Of a stretch of 64,000 bases of DNA, positions 43,535 through 50,220 are shown piece after piece. The notes beneath the pieces are model-generated. The model searched no databases. It was not told where the DNA came from and saw only the letters and a list, made by a program, of their open reading frames with translations. The translations under genes and the position numbers were made by a program. The stretch comes from JANMDR01 sp031376425 (GTDB lineage: Bacteria > Pseudomonadota > Gammaproteobacteria > Burkholderiales > Usitatibacteraceae). Each line of letters begins with the position of its first letter. The first letter of the stretch is position 1. Location of the stretch: NCBI GenBank assembly GCA_031376425.1, contig JANMDR010000280.1, forward strand, positions 6,767 through 70,766, read 5' to 3'.

Positions 43535-43927
43535 TTGCCCGATACTAATGTTTGGATTCGTTTTCTGAATCCCCAGCCGTCTTCCGTTAAAACTTATTTT
43601 GCACGATACGCCGCAGATCAAATTTTCCTGTGTGATGTCGTCAAGGCGGAATTATATTTCGGTGCCTATAAAAGTACGCGTCGAGAGCAGAATTTAGACC
43701 TAATCAAGCAGTTGGAAGATGGATTTCCAAGTGTTCCGTTTGACGGAAATGCGGCGAACAGTTTTGGTAAAATTCGCGCAGAATTGATCAAAGCAGGTAC
43801 CCCAATTGGGCCATATGATTTGCAAATTGCAGCCATTGCGCTGAGCCGCGATTTCACGTTGGTAACGCACAATATGAGAGAGTTCTCAAGAGTGGGGAGC
43901 CTGCGGCTCGCAGATTGGGAGAGTTAA
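43535..43927 (+). CDS. vapC: PIN-domain ribonuclease toxin
   Basis: 130 residues of PIN fold. Four acidic positions are visible: PDTNVWIRFL (Asp3), VVKAELYFGAY (Glu), PIGPYDLQIAAIAL (Asp) and LVTHNMREFSRV (Asn in the fourth place, typical of VapC). It would cut tRNA or other RNA when free of its antitoxin. The start TTG 43535 follows the antitoxin stop by five bases; no better in-frame start exists. Confidence 0.88.
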   Translation: MPDTNVWIRFLNPQPSSVKTYFARYAADQIFLCDVVKAELYFGAYKSTRREQNLDLIKQLEDGFPSVPFDGNAANSFGKIRAELIKAGTPIGPYDLQIAAIALSRDFTLVTHNMREFSRVGSLRLADWES

Positions 43928-44411
43928 GGTCTAGCGCTGCGGATTTACAATCCATTGTGCTTTCCCAACGGAAGCACTCGTATTTCGACGAGTCATTCAT
44001 ATCGGCTTTGCATTGGTAGATTTGAATCGAGATTAAAGATTGGAGGTATGCTGAAAATTGCGGATGGTTCGCAACTTTTGGATATCTTCAAAAGTGCGGT
44101 TGTAAGAACGTCGGTATCTCTACGCAATCGAATGCTATGACAGCACCTACTACGCTGGCATCATCGCTGACGTACAAACACTATCAACCGCACCTATTAA
44201 GCCGATTATCCGGAAACGCTCGTTGGCTAGTTTTCTCTCGTTAGGTTGGCGTGAAGGCGATTATTTGTCATGCTAGATTGTACGTCTTGCGTAATAGTCA
44301 GCAGTGGTAAATCGCTTTGCATAAAAATATTTCCCAATTTTGGGAATATTTTAGAGCTAACCACGGTATTGCTAGTAAGAACATTTTTTCAACTAGCCAT
44401 TACCTAATGCC
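43928..44411. other. Intergenic region after vapC
   Basis: 484 bases without an intact gene. It contains the decayed GIY-YIG fragment (44113-44196) and a stem-loop AAAATATT/AATATTTT with CCCA/TGGG at 44324-44352, about 60 bases before the cytochrome gene. The remainder shows nothing I recognise. Confidence 0.5.
44113..44196 (+). pseudogene. Decayed partial copy of the GIY-YIG gene
   Basis: About 84 bases match 42963-43046 at roughly 80 percent. Both read LYxIEC-D-TYYAGI--DVQ in the same strand direction; the copy then loses one base in the run after DVQ and goes out of frame. No start or downstream domain remains. It shows duplication and decay on the far side of vapBC. Confidence 0.75.
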
Positions 44412-44780
44412 ATGAAAATTAAAACACGCATCTTCCTGCTTGCTCTGTGTAGCTTCACGTCGCCACTTCACGCGGCTGGCGATGCGGTGCTGGGGGAAAA
44501 GTTGTATCAAACCAAATGCGGGGCTTGCCATAACTTTGACGAAAACGAAATGGGGCCTAACCATCGTGGGGTATTCAACCGCAAGGTCGGTACGGCGGTG
44601 GATTACAAATATTCGGCGGCGCTAAAGGCGTCATCACTGATTTGGAATGAGCAAAACCTTAATAAATGGTTGGCTAGTCCTGAGAAATTAATACCCGGCC
44701 AGCAGATGAATATCAGTGTGCCAAGCGAGAAAGATCGTTTGGATCTAATTGCATATATCAAAAAAGAATCGGTGCATTAG
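44412..44780 (+). CDS. Periplasmic c-type cytochrome
   Basis: 122 residues. A signal peptide (about residues 1-21) ends at LHAAG. The heme motif is CGACH (Cys36, Cys39, His40), and the sixth ligand is probably the Met in LIPGQQMNISVPS. Class I, cytochrome c-552/c-550-like, electron carrier. First of four genes on one strand ending in an ECF sigma factor and its anti-sigma factor. Confidence 0.9.
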   Translation: MKIKTRIFLLALCSFTSPLHAAGDAVLGEKLYQTKCGACHNFDENEMGPNHRGVFNRKVGTAVDYKYSAALKASSLIWNEQNLNKWLASPEKLIPGQQMNISVPSEKDRLDLIAYIKKESVH

Positions 44781-44827
44781 TGGCGTGGGTTTTTAAATTT
44801 TAATTCAATCTAAATAAGGAATATCCT

Positions 44828-45736
44828 ATGAATGACCGTAGAAAATTTATGCAATTAACAGCGGTAGGTGGCGGTGCAATTTTTATGTCTGGGTTGTTTG
44901 GTTGTGCACAAACTTCGGGTATTGGCTTGACGAATTCCGATGATTTTTATTTTGTGCAGCTATCTGATATTCATTGGGGCTATAGTGGTGCAAACAACCC
45001 CGATGCGGCCAACACCTTGAAGAAGACCGTAGCGACTGTGAATGCATTAGATCGCGCCCCCGATTTCATTATGTTTACTGGTGATCTCACGCACTCAACC
45101 AATGATCCGATTGAGCGCCGTCGTCGTCTTACCGAGTTTCGCGATATCGTAAATAAGCTGAACGTTAAAAACCTGAAATTCATTCCTGGGGAGCACGATG
45201 CAGCTCAAGATAGCGGTGCTGCTTACAAGGAGCTATTTGGCGCTACTTATTATTCCTTTAATCACAAAGGGGTACATTTTATTACGCTAGATAATGTGTC
45301 AGACATTGGTGCGGGTTTGGGTGCGACACAGCTTGAATGGCTACGTGCCGATTTAGCGACACTTGCAAAAGACGCACGGATTGTAGTGTTTACACATCGG
45401 CCTTTGTTTGATTTGGCGCCGAAGTGGGATTGGGCAACGAGCGATGGCGCTAAGGCGATCGATTTGATTATGCCCTACCAAAATGTGTCGGTTTTCTATG
45501 GTCATATTCATCAAGAGCATCACCACATGACTGGCCACATTGCCCATCACGCTGCCAAGTCCCTAATATTTCCCTTGCCCTCGCCTGGCTCACAAGAGAA
45601 GCGCACGGCGCTGCCTTGGGACCCTGCGCAGCCCAATAAAGGCTTGGGTTTTCGTGGAGTGAGTACTGATCAGAAACGCGTGCCCCAGCAAGCAGATAAG
45701 TACGTGATTTCCGAATTTGATGTACAGAAAGCTTAA
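44828..45736 (+). CDS. Secreted metallophosphoesterase
   Basis: 302 residues. The N-terminus MNDRRKFMQLTAVGGG is a Tat signal with twin Arg; GLFGCAQ may serve as a lipobox. The metal-binding motifs of calcineurin-like phosphoesterases follow: QLSDIHWG, FTGDLTHS, PGEHDA, FTHRPLF and YGHIHQEH. It would hydrolyse a phosphate ester in the periplasm; substrate unknown. 48 bases behind the cytochrome gene. Confidence 0.88.
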   Translation: MNDRRKFMQLTAVGGGAIFMSGLFGCAQTSGIGLTNSDDFYFVQLSDIHWGYSGANNPDAANTLKKTVATVNALDRAPDFIMFTGDLTHSTNDPIERRRRLTEFRDIVNKLNVKNLKFIPGEHDAAQDSGAAYKELFGATYYSFNHKGVHFITLDNVSDIGAGLGATQLEWLRADLATLAKDARIVVFTHRPLFDLAPKWDWATSDGAKAIDLIMPYQNVSVFYGHIHQEHHHMTGHIAHHAAKSLIFPLPSPGSQEKRTALPWDPAQPNKGLGFRGVSTDQKRVPQQADKYVISEFDVQKA

Positions 45737-45780
45737 AGTATGGCTTTGATCTAGCGTGTATTTCAATTGGGAACGCATCA

Positions 45781-46320
45781 ATGAGCGATTTTAAGGCACG
45801 ATTTGAAACTGAAATTTTGCCGCACTTGGACGCCGCGTATAGCTTGGCGCGGTGGCTCACGCGTGATGAAAATGCGGCAGAAGATATTGTGCAGGATGCT
45901 TATTTACGGGCGTTTCAGTACTTTGAAAGCTATGATGCAAAGCGCGGTGATTGCGCCTCTAGGCCGTGGTTATTAGGTATTGTACGCAATGTATGTTATT
46001 CATGGTTTGCGCAAAATAAGCGCAGTCACGAATTAATAGAATACGCTGAAGACGCTGATGATGTAGCACATATATTAGATCATCATGGTGATGCTAAAAC
46101 GCCAGAAACTATTTTGACGCAGGTGCGTGAACGCACCATGGTGAATGCTGCAATCGCTAATTTAGCGATCCCATATCGCGAAGTATTGATACTGCGCGAA
46201 CTGGAGGAACTCAGCTATGACGACATTGCGCGTATCGCGCAAATACCAATAGGCTCTGTGATGTCACGTTTATCACGCGCCCGCGCACAATTGCGCCAAG
46301 ATTTACGCCACATCTGCTAA
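45781..46320 (+). CDS. ECF RNA polymerase sigma factor
   Basis: 179 residues. Region 2 (YSLARWLTRDENAAEDIVQDAYLRAFQYFESYD..RPWLLGIVRNVCYSWF) and region 4 (IPYREVLILRELEELSYDDIARIAQIPIGSVMSRLSRARAQLR) are complete; no region 3 or 1. Five bases before the anti-sigma gene. The stimulus is unknown, but the cytochrome and phosphoesterase upstream are candidates for the regulon. Confidence 0.92.
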   Translation: MSDFKARFETEILPHLDAAYSLARWLTRDENAAEDIVQDAYLRAFQYFESYDAKRGDCASRPWLLGIVRNVCYSWFAQNKRSHELIEYAEDADDVAHILDHHGDAKTPETILTQVRERTMVNAAIANLAIPYREVLILRELEELSYDDIARIAQIPIGSVMSRLSRARAQLRQDLRHIC

Positions 46321-46331
46321 AGGCGATGAGA

Positions 46332-47057
46332 ATGCAAAATACCGAACCAGAAGAATTGCCACGCGAAATAAAACAACATATTACGCGCCACCAAGCCCCC
46401 CCCGGTTTAGGACGACGGATTCGTTACGCCATTGATGCCACGGCTGAAGCCCGTGTTATGGATGGTGTTGAGACCCATCTTTCGCCCGCGAAAGCGCTAA
46501 CACCAAATGACAAACTGCTAGGTTGGCTATCTGCGTGGACGCGACAATGGCTCAGCTTAGGTTTTGGGGCTGCGTGTGGTGCATTGATAACGCTTGTTCT
46601 TTTGTACTTTCAGCAAACTGACCATGCAGCGCAACAGTTTCAGCAACAACTAGTTTCCAGCCATGTTCACTCCTTGCTAGTCGCACATAAAACAGATGTG
46701 CAATCATCAGATCAACACACGGTGAAACCATGGTTTATCGGCAAGCTTGATTACGCCCCCGTGGTTATAGACTTAAGCGGTGAAGGATTTCCCCTAGTGG
46801 GTGGTAGGCTTGATTATATGGATGGCCGCACCATAGCCGCGTTAGTATATGCCCGCAATCAGCATCTTATAAACCTATATGTGTGGCCCAAAGGGGAAGC
46901 GCAAAAACTGAACCCCGGTAGCTATGCCAAGCAGGGCTATAACTTGATGGGTTGGACGCAGGCAAACATGCAATTTTGGGCGGTGACCGATGCCAGCGAG
47001 AAGGAGTTGCGTCAGTTTATGGGAGCCATCGAGTTAGCCAATGTGGCGAAGAACTAA
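46332..47057 (+). CDS. Membrane anti-sigma factor
   Basis: 241 residues from ATG 46332, which has AAAGG at an eight-base spacing; an ATG at 46326 is too close to it. An N-terminal cytoplasmic part (LPREIKQHITRHQAPPGLGRRIRYAI) is followed by a membrane helix near residues 77-96 and a periplasmic domain with AALVYARNQHLINLYVWP, as in typical anti-sigma proteins. The usual HxxxCxxC zinc motif is absent, so it is not of the ZAS class. Confidence 0.85.
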   Translation: MQNTEPEELPREIKQHITRHQAPPGLGRRIRYAIDATAEARVMDGVETHLSPAKALTPNDKLLGWLSAWTRQWLSLGFGAACGALITLVLLYFQQTDHAAQQFQQQLVSSHVHSLLVAHKTDVQSSDQHTVKPWFIGKLDYAPVVIDLSGEGFPLVGGRLDYMDGRTIAALVYARNQHLINLYVWPKGEAQKLNPGSYAKQGYNLMGWTQANMQFWAVTDASEKELRQFMGAIELANVAKN

Positions 47058-47271
47058 GGCGATGGCGCCAGAATTAGGTTGCGATTAAATATATTAAATT
47101 AAGTGATGGTTGAAAAAGCCCTATTTTCTATAGTCTTCAGCCAGTTTGTTTTAGAACGATCGCAAAGAGTTTTGCAACACCTGCGTTATGTTCGTCCTCG
47201 GTCAATGGATTTCAGCTTATACTTGAGCCCGATTACCAAACTATTTCCGGTAGCTCATTGAGGAGAACACC

Positions 47272-47637
47272 ATGATCTTAGGCCTGCGCACCGCCATCTA
47301 TCCTGTCACCGATCTTGCTCGGGCAAAGGCTTGGTACGCGGAAGTTCTAACGCAACAACCTTATTTTGACGAGCCGTTTTATGTCGGTTTTGCAGTGGGT
47401 GGATTTGAGCTGGGGTTAGTGCCCGATGGCACGCCAGGCATTGCCGGTGCGCAACCGCTTTGGGGTGTAGCTAGCGCTGATGAGGCGTATGCGCGGTTGT
47501 TGTCACTGGGCGCAACGGCACTTGAGCCAGTCAATGAAGTGGGTGGTGGCATCAAGGTGGGGGCGGTGTGCGACCCTTTTGGCAACCGCTTCGACATCAT
47601 CGAAAATCCGCATTTCAAAATTGCTGATGTTCGCTAA
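47272..47637 (+). CDS. VOC-family protein (glyoxalase/bleomycin resistance type)
   Basis: 121 residues. LRTAIYPVTDLARAKAWYAEVLTQQPYFDEPFYVGFAVGGFELGL is the first half and DPFGNRFDIIENP, with the last metal ligand Glu, the second. A small dimeric VOC protein; no substrate can be assigned. The next gene starts 11 bases later. Confidence 0.88.
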   Translation: MILGLRTAIYPVTDLARAKAWYAEVLTQQPYFDEPFYVGFAVGGFELGLVPDGTPGIAGAQPLWGVASADEAYARLLSLGATALEPVNEVGGGIKVGAVCDPFGNRFDIIENPHFKIADVR

Positions 47638-47648
47638 GTACCACCACT

Positions 47649-48650
47649 ATGATTGTTCCGCAATTTTGGGCCGAAGCTCGCGCACAACATAAAGCCCAAG
47701 GTAAGCAGATTACCGTGCGTCGCTTTGGCTGGTCAAATACCAGCCAAGCCGAAGCGCAAGTGCTGGCTGAGTCGCGCGTGCAGGACGCCATGCAGCGCTT
47801 ATTGTCGGGCGAGAAGTTGCTCCGCCGTGAACGCAAAGTGCCGTATAACGGTGCGGAGGGCGTGCCAATTCGTGAAGAAATTGTCGATCGCCACGCATTT
47901 CTTGCTAACAGCGAGGGCGAAATTATCATCACGCGAAACGCTTATGGCGCACGGTGTTTGAATACGCCCAACGTGTTTTTCGCAGATATTGATTTTGATA
48001 CTGCCATGGGCTGCGGCTTTGTATTTACTGCACTGTTTTTGTTGCTTACCGCCGTTGCCGGTTTCGCGATAACCGTTCAGCCAAAGGCTTCATGGGTCAT
48101 GTTATTGATTGTGATGGCGGTGGTTTTAAGCCCGTTTTTTGGCATTTTTCTACAGTCTGCATGGCTGAAGCTGCGGGGCGGTGCAAAAACCGCTGCACGC
48201 GCCGCGATTAAAGTTTTTAGTCGCAATAACCCAACATGGAATTTGCGGATTTACGAAACACCTGCCGGGTTTCGCATTTTGGCTACTCACCAAACCTTTG
48301 CGCCACAGTCACCTGAAGTGGCCGCGGCCTTTAAGGCGTTCGGTACCGACCCAATTTATGCGCAAATGTGTATCAAACAAAATTGCTTTCGTGCCCGTGT
48401 GAGTGCTAAGCCGTGGCGTATCGGCATCAACGAAACGCCACGGCCACGCCCCGGCGTATGGCCCGTGCAGCCGCAATACCTACCCGCCCGTGAGGAATGG
48501 GTACGCGCCTACGAAGCCAAAGCAAATGCATTTGCGGCCTGCAGGTTTGTGGAGGAGATAGGGTCCCGCTTGGTGCACACCGATGTGGTTGCGGTCATCG
48601 CGTTACATGATGCGCTATGTGGTGCTACCAGCGACCTGCCAATTGCGTAA
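47649..48650 (+). CDS. Unrecognised membrane protein with conserved acidic and Arg motifs
   Basis: 333 residues, not recognised. Two membrane helices lie at about residues 121-143 and 147-170. Before them is FFADIDFDTA, after them LRIYETPAGFRILATHQTF, CIKQNCFRARVSAKPWRIG and RPRPGVWPV. The DIDxD and RxYxTxxGxR patterns suggest a nucleotide- or metal-handling core on the cytoplasmic face, in loose resemblance to primase-like folds; this is a guess. Eleven bases after the VOC gene and 23 before the phosphatase. Confidence 0.6.
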   Translation: MIVPQFWAEARAQHKAQGKQITVRRFGWSNTSQAEAQVLAESRVQDAMQRLLSGEKLLRRERKVPYNGAEGVPIREEIVDRHAFLANSEGEIIITRNAYGARCLNTPNVFFADIDFDTAMGCGFVFTALFLLLTAVAGFAITVQPKASWVMLLIVMAVVLSPFFGIFLQSAWLKLRGGAKTAARAAIKVFSRNNPTWNLRIYETPAGFRILATHQTFAPQSPEVAAAFKAFGTDPIYAQMCIKQNCFRARVSAKPWRIGINETPRPRPGVWPVQPQYLPAREEWVRAYEAKANAFAACRFVEEIGSRLVHTDVVAVIALHDALCGATSDLPIA

Positions 48651-48673
48651 CCTGAAGCGCTGAACCCAAAAAC

Positions 48674-49006
48674 ATGAAAAAAATCCTATTCGTCTGTAGT
48701 CAAAACAAACTACGCAGTCCTACGGCTGAACAGGTGTTTTCTACATGGCCTAACATTGACGTATTGTCTGCAGGCACAAATCACGATGCGGAAGAGCCGC
48801 TCAGCGTCGAGCTTGTTGAGTGGGCGGATATTATCGTGGTGATGGAAAAGCAGCATCGCAATAAGGTCAATAAAAAATTCAGAAAAAATTTAAACGGTAA
48901 GCGCGTACTCGTGCTCAATATCCCCGATGAATTTGACTATATGCAGCCAGAGTTGGTGCGGTTATTGGAAACCAAGGTGCCTGCGCTGCTTGGCTTGCAG
49001 AGGTAG
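48674..49006 (+). CDS. Low-molecular-weight tyrosine-phosphatase-like protein
   Basis: 110 residues. The P-loop CSQNKLRS (Cys-x5-Arg-Ser) is at residues 8-15, and the general acid Asp is in NIPDEFDYM. It is shorter than classic 150-residue LMW-PTPs and belongs to the small COG4551-type group. Function in the cell unknown. Confidence 0.85.
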   Translation: MKKILFVCSQNKLRSPTAEQVFSTWPNIDVLSAGTNHDAEEPLSVELVEWADIIVVMEKQHRNKVNKKFRKNLNGKRVLVLNIPDEFDYMQPELVRLLETKVPALLGLQR

Positions 49007-49022
49007 TGAGGTAAATGCGCTA

Positions 49023-49415
49023 TCAACGAAGCCGTAGCAATACTTTGAGTGCGGTTTCCAGTTTTTTCATCGCTGCTGGCGGGCAAATTGCGATTGGAGA
49101 GCTTCCAACTACGCGCCGTTTGGAAACGGAACGTATACAGTCACTGAGTGCCCATGAGTGGGCGACTGCGCCACCTACTTCTGCTGCGAAGGCACCAATA
49201 TGTATCCGTACCGGGTCGTCAACGGGATAGCTACGTTCTGAGCTAGATGATACTGGCACGACAATGATGGTGCTATGCGCGGCGTTTACGATATCCTCTT
49301 GCATAATTAAGCAAGGGCGCAGTTTACTCGGCTCTTCGGGTTGGCTCCGAGGTTTTAAATCTATCATCCAAATATCGCCACGTCGAATTGGGTTACGCGG
49401 GCTAGATATCATCAT
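49023..49415 (-). CDS. PemK/MazF-family toxin
   Basis: Type II toxin, an mRNA interferase. IRRGDIWMIDLKPRSQPEEPSKLRPCLIMQEDIVNAAHSTIIVVPVSSS is the MazF/PemK fold, with RP(C/V)L and the Thr/Ser of the active cleft visible. The start chosen is ATG 49415 (or the next ATG at 49412), which overlaps the antitoxin stop by about 14 bases; the open frame extends to 49481. About 130 residues. Confidence 0.85.
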   Translation of the reverse strand: MMISSPRNPIRRGDIWMIDLKPRSQPEEPSKLRPCLIMQEDIVNAAHSTIIVVPVSSSSERSYPVDDPVRIHIGAFAAEVGGAVAHSWALSDCIRSVSKRRVVGSSPIAICPPAAMKKLETALKVLLRLR

Positions 49416-49647
49416 CAGCCAGTTCAAATTCCTCAACGATGCGCTCGCTCTCGTTGGCATGACTGGCGCACGCTTTTGCAACTGCTTCTAACAGAAGTTG
49501 TGCTTCAAGAACTTTCACGGATTCTCTCAAAACGGCTGAGCGATCCTGAAGGCCAGACATCTTTTGAATCCGAGCAATAGCGGCAACTGTATCAGCATCA
49601 GGCCGGAAGGAAATTGCGGTTGGTTGCGCATGCGCTGGTGAACTCAT
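49402..49647 (-). CDS. Ribbon-helix-helix antitoxin
   Basis: 81 residues from ATG 49647 (MSSPAHAQPT). AISFRPDADTVAAIARIQKMSGLQDRSAVLRESVKVLEAQL is a ribbon-helix-helix DNA-binding domain; the acidic tail SERIVEEFELADDDI would mask the toxin. The frame is open back to 49740, but no start there fits. Overlap with the toxin gene is typical. Confidence 0.8.
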   Translation of the reverse strand: MSSPAHAQPTAISFRPDADTVAAIARIQKMSGLQDRSAVLRESVKVLEAQLLLEAVAKACASHANESERIVEEFELADDDI

Positions 49648-49767
49648 TTTGAACTTATCCAGTAAAATAACGGTATTACGAATTGTAATACAAGGAATGG
49701 ATATGCGTTGCGCTTTTTGTGCGGCTATTTGCAGCAACATTCCGCAGTATTCAATTTCACCAATAAA

Positions 49768-49810
49768 AAATGCCTGAAAGCAACCTAAAATAGGCCGCCT
49801 TCAGGCATTT
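49768..49810. terminator. Terminator between rbfA and the antitoxin gene
   Basis: AAATGCCTGAA and TTCAGGCATTT form the outer stem of 11 bases, with GC/GC and CCTA-AAA-TAGG pairing further inside. It follows rbfA on the minus strand. The inner apex is again CCTATTTTAGG (reverse). Confidence 0.8.
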
Positions 49811-49830
49811 AAATGAAGCAAAACTAAGGC

Positions 49831-50196
49831 TTAGTTCTGATGCTTAGCATCATCCAGCAATGCATCATCAATTAGCTTAGATAACTTAATACCGTTATCA
49901 ATGGAGCCATCAAACTCGAAATTGAGCGCGGGGGCTACGCGGATGGTGAGCCGTTTTGCTAATGCTGAGCGCAAAAAACCGGCGGCAGCATTTAATCCGG
50001 CCAAACATGAATCCGCTTTTTTAGCATCACCGAAGGTGGTAAAAAATACCTTGGCGTGCGATACGTCCCTAGCTACTTCTACGTCGGTAATAGTCACCAT
50101 GAGTACGCGGGGGTCGCGTAGCTCTAGGCGAATTATCTCCGACAATTCTTTTTGAATTTGATCCGCAATCTTGCGGTTTCTAGCGTCACTCGCCAT
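49831..50196 (-). CDS. rbfA: Ribosome-binding factor A
   Basis: 121 residues, KH-like fold. RNRKIADQIQKELSEIIRLELRDPRVLMVTITDVEVARDVSHAKVFF is the family start; it matures the 16S rRNA 5' end during small-subunit assembly and cold adaptation. Last gene of rimP-nusA-infB-rbfA, 24 bases after infB. Confidence 0.96.
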   Translation of the reverse strand: MASDARNRKIADQIQKELSEIIRLELRDPRVLMVTITDVEVARDVSHAKVFFTTFGDAKKADSCLAGLNAAAGFLRSALAKRLTIRVAPALNFEFDGSIDNGIKLSKLIDDALLDDAKHQN

Positions 50197-50220
50197 CGTA
50201 ATTTACACGTTGCTTAGCTA

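Noticed and set aside
43955..44140. 61-codon frame after vapC
   Set aside because: It covers the decayed GIY-YIG copy in the wrong frame and resembles no protein.
47110..47145. CCCTATTTTCTATAG stretch before the VOC gene
   Set aside because: It recalls the hairpin family, but the arms do not pair well enough to call a terminator.
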